Source: Hondaea fermentalgiana (taxonomy: Eukaryota; Sar; Bigyra; Thraustochytrida; Thraustochytriidae). From it: a stretch of DNA of 64,000 nt. Of this stretch, positions 29,068-42,000 are shown piece after piece. The DNA lies in NCBI GenBank assembly GCA_014084085.1, contig NPFB01000004.1:53595-117594 (forward strand). Direction: 5' to 3'. The position numbers and the translations under genes are program-made. Position 1 is the first letter of the stretch. Every line of letters begins with the position of its first letter. The notes under the pieces are model-generated. The model was not told where the DNA came from. It did no database searches and was given only the letters and a program-made list of their open reading frames with translations.

Positions 29068-30819
29068 ATGGCTGAGGATGACGACGACCCCTTCGACCCC
29101 TTGGCGGTGCTCCAGCGCGTGCGCGCAGAGCTGGGGAGGCCTGTGCAGCGCGCGGGGCCAAAGGGAAATGGGCGCGGCGCGGAGCATGCCGCGGGAACGG
29201 CAGCTCAGTCCTCGTGGCGAGCTCCGGAACTCGGAGACGCGATCGTGAATGGAAAAAACGAGCACGAGGACCAGCTGCAGCTGCACGATGCTAGCTTTAG
29301 TCATAGACTTGAAAAGCTTCCCGAGGATTTGGTAGAGCGCCCCGTGGGCCCAGCCACGCTGCTCTCCATCGCAGAGCTACAGATGCAGCTTGCACATGCG
29401 CACGCACGGCTTGCAGAGCAAGAGGTTCGTATTGCAGACCTTCATGAAGAAAACAGAACGATGCAAACAAAGCTGCATACGCACCTTTCCGAACGCTCGC
29501 GCTGGCGCATCGAGCGGCGCGAGCTCGAAAGTGCGCTCCGCGAAGCGCACGCGCAAGTAAGCGAACTTCGTGTCTCTGCGAGTGCATCGCCGCGCTCCGA
29601 GGCATCGTCGTGCGCAACCTCCGCAGTTCATGCGCGACCCTCGACGCCATTGCGATCGCGTTCACCGTCTCCCTCGCGCTCATCAGCTGCGCCACGCAGT
29701 CATGCGTCTCTGCGACAAGTGACAGTCTATCCTGTTGCACATCAACAGCGGCGGAGACCCTCGACCGCCGGAAGCGGATCGCGCCGGAGGGTCTCCACGC
29801 ACTCTGCCATGACGAGCCCGCTGGATTGGGCTTCTGCAGAGATCAATACTCTGCACTCGAATTCGTACGCGCCCTCGCTACGTCCGCGCAGACGATCTGG
29901 CTTTGCAGCAATGGCTTCATCCTCAAGGACCTTGGTGTCGGGGCCCCGCACGGCGCAAGAGCCTTCTGCGGCCTCCGTAGTGTCGGATAAGTCCATGGGC
30001 GCGTCTGCGTCTTCACATGGGTCCGAGCAATTCTCACAGCACTCACGGACTGCGGATCATTTTTCCATGGAAACCTTTTCGGACCATTTCCGTGCCAACA
30101 CCTTGTCACGCTCTTCCACTCCGTCCCTTTCTCTCGCCGAGGCACGCGAGCTCGCAGCCACGGCCGCCACTGTTCCAGCCCTTGGTCGCATGCCTCCTTT
30201 TAATGGCTTGTCATCAGATACACCATCACCTCCGCCTCCGCCACCGCCACCACCTTCGGCATCACCTTCGCTTTCCCAGACCCAGGTTTCAACGGGGCCA
30301 TCGACTGCTTCCTCAACAAGACGTTCGACCACCCCTGTTGCCCCCCCTGATCAGACGCACGCATCGCACGAGCGCAAGCAGCACACGAGCTCCCGCGACA
30401 TATCGAGCGAGCCTTCCGCGCAACAGTTCAAGGTCAAGCGGCCCTTTATTGGCACCGTTCGGCGCGGCTCCCTGTTTCGAGATTCGGTTTTTCATGTGGA
30501 GAATGATCACAGCGCAAAGCAGCGTAAAGAGGCAGCGCAGCACCGCGAGCGTGAGCAGAGACACACACGGGCTGGCTCACTCTCCTCGTTTGCGTCTGCC
30601 GGTACCTGGCATCGCCGTGGCCTTGGAAACGGAGATGGGACCGAGGGCACGGACCCGTCTTCACAGCAGGTAGCAGCTGCAGACTTGTATGCTTTCCAGG
30701 AAGAGAGCTCCTCTGTCGAAAATGGGGCTCGTCGGCCGCGTACCGCAGAGCGCGGGTCGCGCAAGTCCTCTCATGTGGGCTCTACGAAAAGCAGTGTCCG
30801 GACCTCTGTTGAACTTTAA
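29068..30819 (+). CDS. Coiled-coil, Ser/Pro-rich protein
   Basis: 583 aa starting MAEDDDDPFDP. A coiled coil of about 80 residues (about 105-185) contains IAELQMQLAHAHARLAEQEV and heptad-like spacing to ALREAHAQVSEL. The remainder is Ser/Arg/Thr-rich and disordered, with an eight-proline run near residue 393 and repeated basic motifs (RSRSPSPSRSS). No family recognised. A cytoskeletal or scaffold function would fit but is not shown. The real start is taken at this ATG because upstream sequence runs into the assembly gap. It converges with the next gene, 164 nt between stops. Confidence 0.65.
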   Translation: MAEDDDDPFDPLAVLQRVRAELGRPVQRAGPKGNGRGAEHAAGTAAQSSWRAPELGDAIVNGKNEHEDQLQLHDASFSHRLEKLPEDLVERPVGPATLLSIAELQMQLAHAHARLAEQEVRIADLHEENRTMQTKLHTHLSERSRWRIERRELESALREAHAQVSELRVSASASPRSEASSCATSAVHARPSTPLRSRSPSPSRSSAAPRSHASLRQVTVYPVAHQQRRRPSTAGSGSRRRVSTHSAMTSPLDWASAEINTLHSNSYAPSLRPRRRSGFAAMASSSRTLVSGPRTAQEPSAASVVSDKSMGASASSHGSEQFSQHSRTADHFSMETFSDHFRANTLSRSSTPSLSLAEARELAATAATVPALGRMPPFNGLSSDTPSPPPPPPPPPSASPSLSQTQVSTGPSTASSTRRSTTPVAPPDQTHASHERKQHTSSRDISSEPSAQQFKVKRPFIGTVRRGSLFRDSVFHVENDHSAKQRKEAAQHREREQRHTRAGSLSSFASAGTWHRRGLGNGDGTEGTDPSSQQVAAADLYAFQEESSSVENGARRPRTAERGSRKSSHVGSTKSSVRTSVEL

Positions 30820-30983
30820 AAGTATATCGTTTACCGTCTTCCTTTGGAAATTTTTAAGGACACCTTGCGAGTTTGTTTTGTTCGTTGATCGATCAGCATG
30901 TCTTGAACGAATGCCCTGCATGGGAAGAAGAAAAATCAGTTGCTTTTTGTTAACTTATTTGCCTGCTGCGTCCTCGTTTGTTT

Positions 30984-31733
30984 TCAATGTCCGGCCTTTC
31001 GAAGGGCGTCTATCCGCGCTTGCGTACGTCTTTCCTGTTCTTGGCGCGCGAGCTCGCGCGCCTTCGCTAAAGCGCCGCCGCCACCCGAAGACGATGAAGA
31101 AGTCTGTCTCATGGGGCTGTCTACGCGTCGCGTTGGCTGCGCTACCGTAGGCCGCGCCACACTTGCAGGAGCACGTCTTGGTTTGTTGAAAGCCGCCTTG
31201 GACCCTACTCGTTGGCCCGTCTGCGGAGTGAATGACCGCACCGGAGACTTTGCTGGCGAAGGAGACGGCGATGCTTCGTCATCGCTGCTATCAATGGTGA
31301 GTGGGTCATTTCTCCGAGGTGTTCGCGGACTCCTTGTCGGTGAGCGCCTGCTCCTTGAGATGCTCTTTTGCAACACCTTTTCGTTGTGCGATTCCAGAGA
31401 CTCGACACTCTCGTCACTCGTAAAAAAGAAATAACACAACATCAAGAGCGCACTGATACCAAAAGCGACATGCTCTGCATGAGGTACATCCATGCTAGGT
31501 AGCATGTCGAGACCAAGGGCAACCTGAACCGCCGCAAGCGCAAGAGACCATGGCCACAGTCCCGGAGCGAAGATTTTGTTAAAAACGACCGTCACCAGAC
31601 CTCGCAAAATCACGTTAATGTCATCGAACTCGCCATCAATGGACTCTGTCAATACCAAGAGCACCGGATTGGTCACCGTGAGCGCCGCGTACGTCGCGCC
31701 AAGGACGCCGGCCACGGAAAGCGCCCCACCCAT
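30984..31733 (-). CDS. Unrecognised multi-pass membrane protein
   Basis: 249 aa. The N-terminal about 105 residues contain three to four hydrophobic segments (for example SVAGVLGATYAALTV, WPWSLALAAVQVALGL and VAFGISALLMLCYFFF). The C-terminal half is a basic, Ser/Pro/Arg-rich cytosolic-type tail with SRRSPTRSPRTPRR, ending in a short charged helix (ARELARQEQERRTQARID). No family recognised and no cleavable signal peptide evident. The many SP/TP sites suggest phosphorylation by proline-directed kinases, as inference. Confidence 0.65.
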   Translation of the reverse strand: MGGALSVAGVLGATYAALTVTNPVLLVLTESIDGEFDDINVILRGLVTVVFNKIFAPGLWPWSLALAAVQVALGLDMLPSMDVPHAEHVAFGISALLMLCYFFFTSDESVESLESHNEKVLQKSISRSRRSPTRSPRTPRRNDPLTIDSSDDEASPSPSPAKSPVRSFTPQTGQRVGSKAAFNKPRRAPASVARPTVAQPTRRVDSPMRQTSSSSSGGGGALAKARELARQEQERRTQARIDALRKAGH

Positions 31734-33076
31734 GACGGTCGCTCCTTTCTCAATGCCTTGTGCGTTCCACGCCAGTGCACGCAGCGAGACCCCGAGGCTG
31801 TCCGGAAAAGACGTGAACCAAAGAAGATGAGGGTGCGCAGAGCGAGCTGCCTTGCGCTTTCGACGCGTGGGGATCCGAAGCCGGAGACCGCCAGCTCGGA
31901 ATGTCGGTTTGCTTCTAGTTTTATTCCTCTTTCTGGCGACTTGGGCTTGATGGAACTTCTGGAGCGGAACAGAACTTTTGGAATCGTTTGGAATGGGAGT
32001 CTGTCAATAGTTGACAACTAACCAGTAACGACGTCCTCTGATTGCTGGACTGCCAGCAGCTGCAAAAGATAGAAATAAGCTCTTGCGATATCTTGTTCTG
32101 ATGGGGAAAGAAGTCATTATTTTCCCTCTCCCCCTCCTTGGGGCTAGAGAAGAAAATGGCTCATTGTCCGTCGCAGCAAGCTTTGAACACATGATCAGGT
32201 ATAAATTGTCCCCAACAAGTCGGAGAGCGTGTGAGAACTAATGCTATTTTCTCAATCGCATTCACCACACGTAAAAACCACGCTGGCTGCTTCACATGTT
32301 GGCGAAGGCTTCAGGGCTTAGTTGTTTTCGCTCTTGGGCTGACAAGCCAACAATCGGTCGACTACCACAATAGTTTGATCAAAATCTCACGGTCGTCGAC
32401 GCAGTACCTGTTGTGGTGCGCTCAGCCTTCTCCTACGTCCTACGTAAGGCACTGGGCGCGAGCCCGATCATTCTTTAAACCAGTATTTGAATCGTCTCGG
32501 GTTGCGAATTGCGCAAGCTGAAAGTCATTTTCTCGCAAGCAACGTCGATTTTTGCTGGCAGCCGGCTTACTTCGCGCGCAGGAAAGAGTCTTCCTCCGAA
32601 TTGAAAACGTCGCCTACCTTATGCTTTGTGCCAGGCGAACCAAACTTTCCGACTCCCCCCGACCGTCCATGGCCGGTATTTGGTTGCTGGACGCATGGCT
32701 TCTGCAGTGGTTTGTTCTTCTCCCCTGACCAAAAGGTACGAGCGCAAGACTGTCATGTTCGTCCCTGGGGTCTCTCTAGGCTACTTGTGTGGTTCGCGCA
32801 CTGCCAATGCGATATGGGCTCTTGACTGACTTCCACCGGGCCGCCCGACCACTGCAAAGCCGTTAGACCAGATCGTTCCGGTAGTAGCATTAGTACTCAT
32901 TGGGCCTCTTTGTCAAGTGACGCTGGGAGCGAAGTCGGAGGAGGCCACCCACGTACACGCACACGCACGCGCTTGGCCATTCTGGAATCGACGAGGCCCC
33001 TCGCGCGCGCTTCGCGCACAACACCCAGCTGACGGGCGAGAAAAGGTCTCTTACCCGTCTTCAAAGGCGTGGCCTC
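31734..33076. other. Divergent intergenic region upstream of the dynein gene
   Basis: 1.3 kb. A TATA-like GTATAAATT lies near 32200, far from either start codon. No gene supported; small open frames at 32231 and 32487 lack similarity. Confidence 0.45.
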
Positions 33077-36000
33077 ATGGAGGCCGACCGTGAGCCCAAT
33101 GGCGGCGCACAAGAACCGCGATGGGGCAAGAACAACGCCACCACAACCTCGACCACCAGCAGCAGCAACAAGAACAGCAACAACAACGAAGAGGACGAGG
33201 AAGAGGAAGAGGAAGAGGAGACTATTGAGGGCGTTGCTTTCATGTATGGACACGAAGATGGACTGGAGACTGCGCGAACATCATCTAGTGAGGATGCGCA
33301 CGAAGCAAAAGATGACCAGAGTGAAGAAGATGATGCGGCTGCAGCGGCAAACATGCTAACTTGGCGCAAAGGGTTCGTTGTTGGCGACAAACGTCCGACC
33401 AAACGGTCTGGACACACATTCACAGTTCTCGGCTCAAACGCCTTTCTTTTTGGCGGCTGCGACGCTCAGAGCCCTGCCGGGCCAACCGGTGAGCTTTGGC
33501 AGCTAAAAATGCTGGGCAACTTTGAATGGATTCGCCTCGACGAACAGGTCGACAAGGCTGGAGGACTACCGGTGGCGCGCTGGCTGCACAGTGCTTGCGT
33601 TTTCGATAAAAAGTTCATCATTGTGTTTGGAGGCTTCCACTCGAGCAAACGGCGACTCAACGATCTCTGGATGTTTGATACAATCACGCTTCAATGGTCG
33701 TGCCTCTTTCCCGGCACGAGCACTGCGATCGAGGATAGTGCTGCAAACGGTACAGATGAGGGCAAAACGCTTTGTGTAGCGTCCAAGAACCCAGCTTCCG
33801 ACTTTGCGCCGCCACCCAGGGGAGGGCACTCGGCGTCCATCGTTGAAGACAAAATGTGGGTCTTTGGCGGCTACGGAGGCCAGGGATATGCCCGTCGTGA
33901 CCACAACGATCTCTTCATGCTCAACCTTCCCGACATGACCTGGGAACGCGCTCCACCACTGAAAGGAACTCCGCCGCGACCACGCTCAGGACACACGGCT
34001 TCAGTTATCGACACCAGCATTTATATCTTTGGCGGCTGGAGTGCCATGGAGCAACTCGGAGACCTCTGTATCCTCGACACGCGCCATCTCACGTGGTCGA
34101 TCCTTGACTCCTTTATGGACCCGCGCTGGGGCCACACTGCTTGTAGTGTCGAGGCCATTCCGTATTGGAAAATCTTCTATTTTGGTGGTTGCACGGGCAA
34201 TCTTGCAGAAACAAGACGAGCGCAAGGTGCATTGTCTGCGCGTGTGCTCACACTTGATACTGGGACCTGTGTCTTCGACCGCCCAAAAGTCCGCGGCGAT
34301 ATTCCATGTGGTCGCGCTGACACGACCTTTGGCTATGACGCCAAAGGGAGTCGGCTCGTCATGTTTGGCGGGTGGGCGAACCAATGGCTCGACGATATTT
34401 TCACCCTTGACGTAGGGTGCGTTGTTGGCCCGCCTTATTCGATTCTTGGCGTCTTTCCTCGCCAAGGGCCTCTCACGGGCGGCACAGAGCTCACCATATC
34501 GGGACTAGATTTTGTCCATGACCCAAATGATCCGCGAATAAAAGTGCGCTTCATCGCCAAAGGTGGCTACATCCTTGACGCCCCCGGCAACTTTGTCAAC
34601 GGCGAAACCATCACGTGTATCTCGCCTGACTTTGATTCTCTCTTGCAAGGAGACGTCCACGCTGCACAATTTGAGGTAGACGTCCGCGTCGCTTTCAGGG
34701 ACGATTCATTCACCGTCACCTCGCAAAAGTTCACCTTCATCACCGTCACCGTCGCGGAGGCCTGTCTGGCCTATGGCCCGGGTCTCATCGATGGCGGTTG
34801 CCCAGGTGTTCCGACAATGTTCGTCGTGCACGCGAACGATGTCACGGGCTCACAGCGCGCTACAGGAGGTGATGAATTTGTCGTACGCGTCTCGGGAGAC
34901 GAGGTTGCCGTGCTCGACGCAACGATCGAAGACAACGAGGATGGGTCCTACGCTGTCGAGTACACTGCCCCGCTGGCGGGCGAGTACGTCATCGAAGTCG
35001 AATACACCGGTACGTTTCGTGACGATACGGGGCAAGTCTACGAGACTGGCAAAGCCGGACCGATCCGGGGAAGCCCCTTCACTGTCAATTTTATCGAAGG
35101 CGCAGCAAGAGCCTCGAACAAAATGAATGGCCCTCTACTTCGCGAGACGGTCGACCGTAAATTCCAAGCCACGAAAAAACTCATCTCCGCTACGAGGGTT
35201 CAGCTCCAAAAAGCTATCTCGCCCGGATACGCCGTGGAGCTCGCAGCCGACATCAAGGCTGTTATCGCAGTCAAGGAGAAGCTCTATCTGGTCGAAACGG
35301 AAAGAGCTGTGCTAGAACTCGATCTTGACCTATTCGAGTGCATTGCTCGGCATCTCGCAGAAAGCTACGGCGTCAAATCGGACAAACGATTGCGCGAAAT
35401 TGTCGCCATGCGCGAGGAATGGGCTACCATCACAGAGGGTCAACCCAACCTTCTCGTGCAAGCTACCGCAGCTTTGCGCCCGCACGTGATTGCGCACGGA
35501 GACAAGACACAGGCCCAGCTCCTCGAATACGAGGAGACGGTCCTTGCATACGAAAGGTCGATTAAACACCTTCCATGCTTCAGCTGGAATGCGGGCCCCG
35601 AGGGCGGTATGAATGCGCTAGCAGAAGCTGTCGAGGCCCACGAGGCGCGTCTCGTCACCCACGCAGAAATGCAAAAACTCGCCAAGCTCTTTGAATTCCC
35701 AGCGCTCTGTCATGGTGCCAACACGGCCATGAATCGTGTCGAAAGAACGCTCGAGCATGCCCAGGATCTCTGGGAAGTGGCCGCGGACGCGCTCATATTC
35801 ATGGACGAGTCGAAAGCGACGCTTTGGCGCAACGTGCGCCCTACTCTTCTTGAAGAGGAGGCTAGGAAACGCGCGAAAACAGTCAGCCTTCTCCCGCGCG
35901 ACGTGCACGATACGGATGCCTTCCGGGGACTTGAACGAGACGTAAAGAACTTTCTTCTCACATGCCCGCTCATCTCGCACCTCGGCAGCGAGGCGATGCG

Positions 36001-39000
36001 CGTGCGCCATTGGGACGAGCTTCGCGCAGCTATTGGAAAGTCGTTCACGAGCCCGGCAGAAAATAAGAAGATGAGGCTTGGAGAAGTGGTTGACCTCAAC
36101 CTACACGAGGTCGCAGACCAGGTTGAAGATGTAGCCAATAAGGCCGCCAAGGAGGCCAAGGTCGAGAATGCGCTCACGCGAATCGAACGCATGTGGTCCA
36201 CTTCGCAGTTCCAGGAGGATGATGAACGTTTTGAGGCAGCCGATGCCCCGCCTTACCTATCATTGCCAGAAGAGGAGCTCGCTTCGCTCGATGCAGATCA
36301 AGCGGCGGTCGACGCCATGGCAAATTCGCCGCACGCGCTTCCCTTCATGGATCCTTACGCAACTGCCGAAGGCGTAAAAGGCAAAGGGGTCAAGTACTGG
36401 AAAAACATTCTTGCGAGCGTCGTCAAGATCGTAAATTCGCTTGCATCCATCCAGAGTTCTTGGGCATATCTTGCCACCCTCTTTTTGCAGTCAGACGAGG
36501 TCAAGGAGGCTTTACCCAGTGACGCCAAACGCTTTGCTGCCCTTGACGAGGACGTTCGCAAGCTCTTAGAAGACGCCAAAAGCAACAAGCTCTTGCTCAG
36601 TTTTTGCGCCAAGCCCGGTCGTGCGGATAACATGGACGAGGTCAACGAGCAACTTGCTCTATGTAAGACGAGTCTCGGGAACTTTATTGCTTCTAAACGG
36701 GCATCCTTTCCACGTTTTTACTTTGCGGCAGAGTCCCAGGTGCTCGACATTTTGAGCAATGGATCCAAACCGACCGAGGTCCTCAAACATCTTTCAGCAG
36801 TCTTTCCCGCAATTTCGACACTCCAGACCGAAGGTGTCTACGCCTCCCATTGGTTGTCCCTCGACAAGCAAGAGTGCGGAGCTTTTGACACACCTGTTGT
36901 GCTTAAAGGACAGGTCGAAACGTATTTGCGGGATGTCGATGTTGCATGCCAACAAGCACTCAAAACCTCTCTGTCAAAGAGCCTTACAAGGTACAAGACG
37001 CAGCAGCGGAGGGACTGGATTGTGCACAAGAATGAAAAGGGTTTTGCCCCCGAGGTGCTGCAGATCGCCCTACTTGTTTGCAGAATCAGCGTCACGCAGG
37101 ACATTGAAGCAGCCTTTGCCGCCATCAAATCTGGAAATCGAGACGCCATGCGCGACTACTCGGCCAAATCGAGGCAGCAACTCGCTGACATGGCCAAGGC
37201 TGCGCGCCAGACAACCTTAACTCTCGCGCCTAGCGACCTTATCCGTATTGCCTGCGTTCTGGCTCTCGATGTTCACACGCGGGATCTCGTCGACTCCTTT
37301 GTGCAGCGGCAGATCTCTTCATCTGCCTCGTTTGACTGGCAGCGTCAGCTCAAACAGCGACAAACGGGTGCAACGGAGATGTGTGGCGCAAACTTCACCT
37401 ACGGTTTCGAGTACGTTGGTCATTTTACTCGCATCTCTCCAACGCCAGCCTTCGACCAGGCGCTTCTTGTGACTGCACAGGCTTTGAGGCTTCAAATGGG
37501 TTGCGTCGTTCGAGGTCCAGCCGTATCTGGCAAAACGGAAGTGATTCGCGAGCTCGGTGCAACGCTGGGAAGATATTGTCTCATTTTCAACTGCACGCCG
37601 CAAACGACTCTTCACACTCTCGCGTCCCTCTTTGCGGGACTCGCGGCAACCGGATCGTGGCTCTGCCTCGAAGAGTTTGACCGTCTGCCGCAAAACGTCC
37701 TTGCCGCTTGCGTTGGCCGTGTAAAGCGACTCTTTGATGCGCGTAGTCGTGGACAAACTTCCGTACTTGACGAGTCATCCTTGGATTCAGTCTCGCATCA
37801 TCAGCAACTAGAGCAGCAAACATCAATGAAGGTCGTAGAGATTCCGCTCCGTGTCGACTTTGCTCTTTTTGCAACGCTCGGAAAATCGCAAGGTCGCACG
37901 TCTTTACCCGAAGGACTTGATACGTATCTTCGTCCTGTGACTACCAGCGTACCGGAACGAAGGCCAATTTGTGAGGCTCTGCTGTTCGCGGGAGGCTTCG
38001 AGCAGGCAACTTCGCTGAGCGCCAAAATTTGTAACCTCTTTGCCTCGTGTCACGAGGTTTTGCCTGAGCGTCCTTTTTATGACTGGAGTCTTCGCGCACT
38101 CCGCGCACTCGTCACTCGAGCCGGGCATATGCGTCGGGAGTGGACTCTTGATCCGACTACGCAAGAAGACGAGACAAGTCTACTCCTGCGGGCGCTCTTG
38201 AACTTGCTTCAACCGATCATCGCGCCCGGTGACGTCCAGATTTTTAACGGTCTCGTGATAGATTTCTTCCCGCTTCCCACGTCTACGCCAACAGATCTTC
38301 AAGCTCCCTCGTCTGAAGACGCAAACAATCAAGAGGGCGAGGAATACGAGACTTCGAAAGATGATGTCCAGACTCGGGCGAAAAAGGCTCAGCGCGTCGA
38401 CACGGGCAGCGAGACCGAGCTTGAAATCGCCGTCAAAGAAGCTTCTGCAGCACGTGAGCTGTGGCCAGATCAAGACTTTCTCTCGACGGTCGTCAACCTC
38501 GAAGAGCTCTTGAAAGTTCGTCAAGCAGTCTTTCTTGTTGGCGAGGCTGGTGCTGGCAAGTCCGAGTGTTGGCGTACGCTGCAGCGCTCTCGGCAACTGC
38601 TCAAGCGCAAAACAAGTACAAAGGTTCTTCTTCCACAAGCCCATTCGGCTGATTTCTTTTTCGGTCGCCTCTCACACAGCAATGGAGACTGGGAAGACGG
38701 GCTACTTTGCAAAGCCACGCGTGATTGTGCCACTGCTCCGACACCCGAAGATGGTGGCCCAGAGGAGAACTGGATCGTGCTTGACGGAGAACTTTCTTCC
38801 ATCTGGTTTGACTCTCTCAACACCTTGCTCGATGACAACAAAACCCTTTCTCTTGCATCGGGGGAACGAGTTTCGCTTCCTTGGCACACGCGAGTTCTTT
38901 TTGAGCTGAGCACTCTTGAGCACATGAGTCCTTCTGCAGTCTCGCGAGCGGCAATAATACACCTTTCGAGCGCCGCTGGATCACAATGGAGGGCACTTAT

Positions 39001-42000
39001 CGCTTCATGGATTCAGCGAAAAGAGTGGGACGACCACGCCAAAGAAGCTATTACTACTTTTTTCCACGACTACGTGGCGCTGGCCCTCGCAGAATTCGAC
39101 AAGAGGACTTTTCGCCCTCTTGTGCCTGTCCTACACACAGAAATTATCACAACGCTTCTGAAGATGCTGGATGCAGTTATTGGCGCGGACGAAGAGAGAC
39201 TCGTGGGCACGGCGGAGAATCTCAAGGATGCAACCCAAGCGCTTGAGCCGGCGTTTGTATATTGCATGGTGTGGGCTCTTGGCGCACCACTAACCGAGGA
39301 CGCTGGAGCAGACCAGCGCCGTGAGCTCTCTGGCTGGTGGAAAACGACCTTTAAAAACGTCAAATTTCCTGCGCGTGATACTGTTTTTGACTACTACCTC
39401 GATACGGCCACCGGCAAGTTCGAGCTATGGAAAAACTCGCCGCAATTTACTGCGGCTGCAGCAGCTGCTGCAGCGGACCCGATCAATGGACAAAATGGGC
39501 CTGACGCATCGAGCCTCCATGGTATTTTTGTTCCGACGCCAGAGACTTCGAGCGCAATGTTTTGGCTTGAGCGCATGATTGCACTCGAGTACGGGTTTTT
39601 GCTGATCGGAGGTGCTGGTTCGGGCAAGACGCGGCTCGTTCGAACTGCGCTTCGCGACCTAAATCCCAATGAGCAGGTGTCCGCGTCTATTGCGCTGCAG
39701 TACAATAGCAGTGCTGCTAGTCTTCATCAAGCGTTGATCGTGCACTTGGAGAAGAAAAATGCGCTCGTCTGGGGACCCCCTGGCGACGACAAGCAGCTCG
39801 CCGTCTTTCTTGACGACTTGCATCTTCCTCAGAGAACCACAGCGAGGGGAGAGCACCAGGTGCACGCAAGCCTTCGACAAGTACTAGAGATGGGCCAAGC
39901 CTACGATGGCGCGTCGCTCGGGACAAAGCAAATTCAGAACTGTCATTACGTCGGCAGCGCCACGTGCCGAAAAGGTCAACGTCCACTCTCCAAGCGTCTA
40001 CAAAGGCACTTTGTGACCTTTGGCGTTGCGTTTCCTGGCACGTCGTCTCTGCAAGCGATCTTCGGACCAATTTTGCAATCACATTTACGGCATTTTGAAG
40101 ATGGTGTAAAGGCGCTCGGCAACACCCTCGTGGAGGCAGTAGCCGGCCTGCACATGGACATTATGGTCAAACTTCGTCCTTCGGCGGCAGCTCCTCACTA
40201 CGATTTCAATTTGCGACACATAACGCGTGTTTTCCAGGGCCTTCTCACTGCACAACCAGCAGACTTTAACGACGCGACCACTTTTGTCAAGCTCTGGTGC
40301 CACGAATCAGAGAGAGTTTATGCCGACGGCCTCGTGAGCAGCATCGATCTGATCAAGTTCCGTGACTTGCTCCTTGGCCAGGCTAGGCGCAAGTTTCCAA
40401 CAGCAAATATGACCAAACACTGTGGTGACGACCCTTCCGATCCGCTCATTGTCTGCCACTTTGCCCCACAAGACGGACAAGTTGATGACGATCCTGTTTA
40501 CAGGTTTGTCAACGCCTACGAAGATCTCGTTCCCGCGCTCAACGCTGCATTGGACGACCTCAATACCTTCAAGTTGCCACTTGACCTCGTCTTCTTCGAC
40601 GAGGCCATTTCGCACGTTTGCCGCATTGCGCGCGTCTTACATGCTTCCCGTGGGCATTGCTTGCTCGTTGGTGCAGGAGGGTGCGGCAAATCGTCGCTTG
40701 CGTGGGTTGCCGCTCAGGTCTCTAACCTGTCGCTCTCGTTGCTCCCTGTGCGCGATGCATCAAGTGCGCAAGAGCTCAAAGAGGAACTGCGCAATCTCTG
40801 TACGGCTGTGGGGGTCGGTGGAGAACGTCGTTGCGTGCTTGTACGCGATCGCGATGTGAGACAAGGGGGTCTAGGGCTTCTTGCGTACGCGTCGGACCTC
40901 GCGATGACAGGAGCACGACTTGCAGAGCTTTTCTCCGAGGAAGAGCGCGAGTCAATCGCACAAAGCGTTGCGATCAACGCCAAGGCCGCAGGGTATAAAC
41001 CAGACGTGGCGGGCAGTTTTGCCTACTTTACTGAGAAAGTCCAAAAGGACCTGCACTGGATCTTCTCCTTTGATCCGAAGGCCTGTGACCTCCAGTCGTG
41101 GTTGCGCGCATTCCCAGCGCTGGCTCAGGGTACAGTGGTCAACTGGTTCCACCCTTGGCCAGAAAAAGCGCTTCGCAGCGTGGCCGTAATGCTGCTCGAA
41201 GACCTAGAACTCGAGTCTGACGAAATTCGCCGCGGTGCAGAAACGTTTATGGTCTCTGCGTACACGAGCTCTCAAAAGCTTGCTCAGTCGTTCGCTACAT
41301 CCGCAGATATTACCACGGTACATCCGTTGCGTGCATTTGTGGACTGCCAACGTGCCTTTTGCAAGGACCTCTATTCTCGCCGCGCTGCGAATCGTCAAAA
41401 AAAGAGCCGCCTTGAAAACGTCGCGGAGCGAATGCACGAGGCAGATCGTCTCGTGAACTCGCTCGAAGAGGCGATTCAGGCTCAGGAGGAAGATGCCGAA
41501 GAGAAAACCATGCTTGCAGAGGCACAGGCCGAAGAAGTTGCTCGCGATGCGGCCGTCGTTGCGGAAGAAAGCAAGCTGGTCGTGGTTGAGCAAGCCAAGG
41601 TAGACGAAATTGCTGCCGAAGCACAGGCAATTAAAGATGACGCGCAAGCTGAGTTCGACAAGGCCGAGCCACTGCTGAAAAAGGCCCTCGATGCACTTGA
41701 TCTGCTCACCAAAAAGGACCTTGGCGAGTGCAAGGCCATGGGCTCGCCGCCCAAAGGCGTTGATGACGTCTTTTGTGCCGTGCTCATTCTTTTGGCAGGC
41801 GTTGACCCTCGCATCAAGCTCAACAAGTACGGCAAACCCGAAGATTTATCGTGGGACGCGTGCAAGAAGGACCTCATGGGCAATATCAACGAGTTCCTCA
41901 ATCAGCTCAAGTACTTTAGGGAGGCCGTCGAAGACTTTCGCGTTCCCAAGGTCAACTGGGCCAATGTTCGACCCATTCTTCAGCTTGACCACTTTCAACC

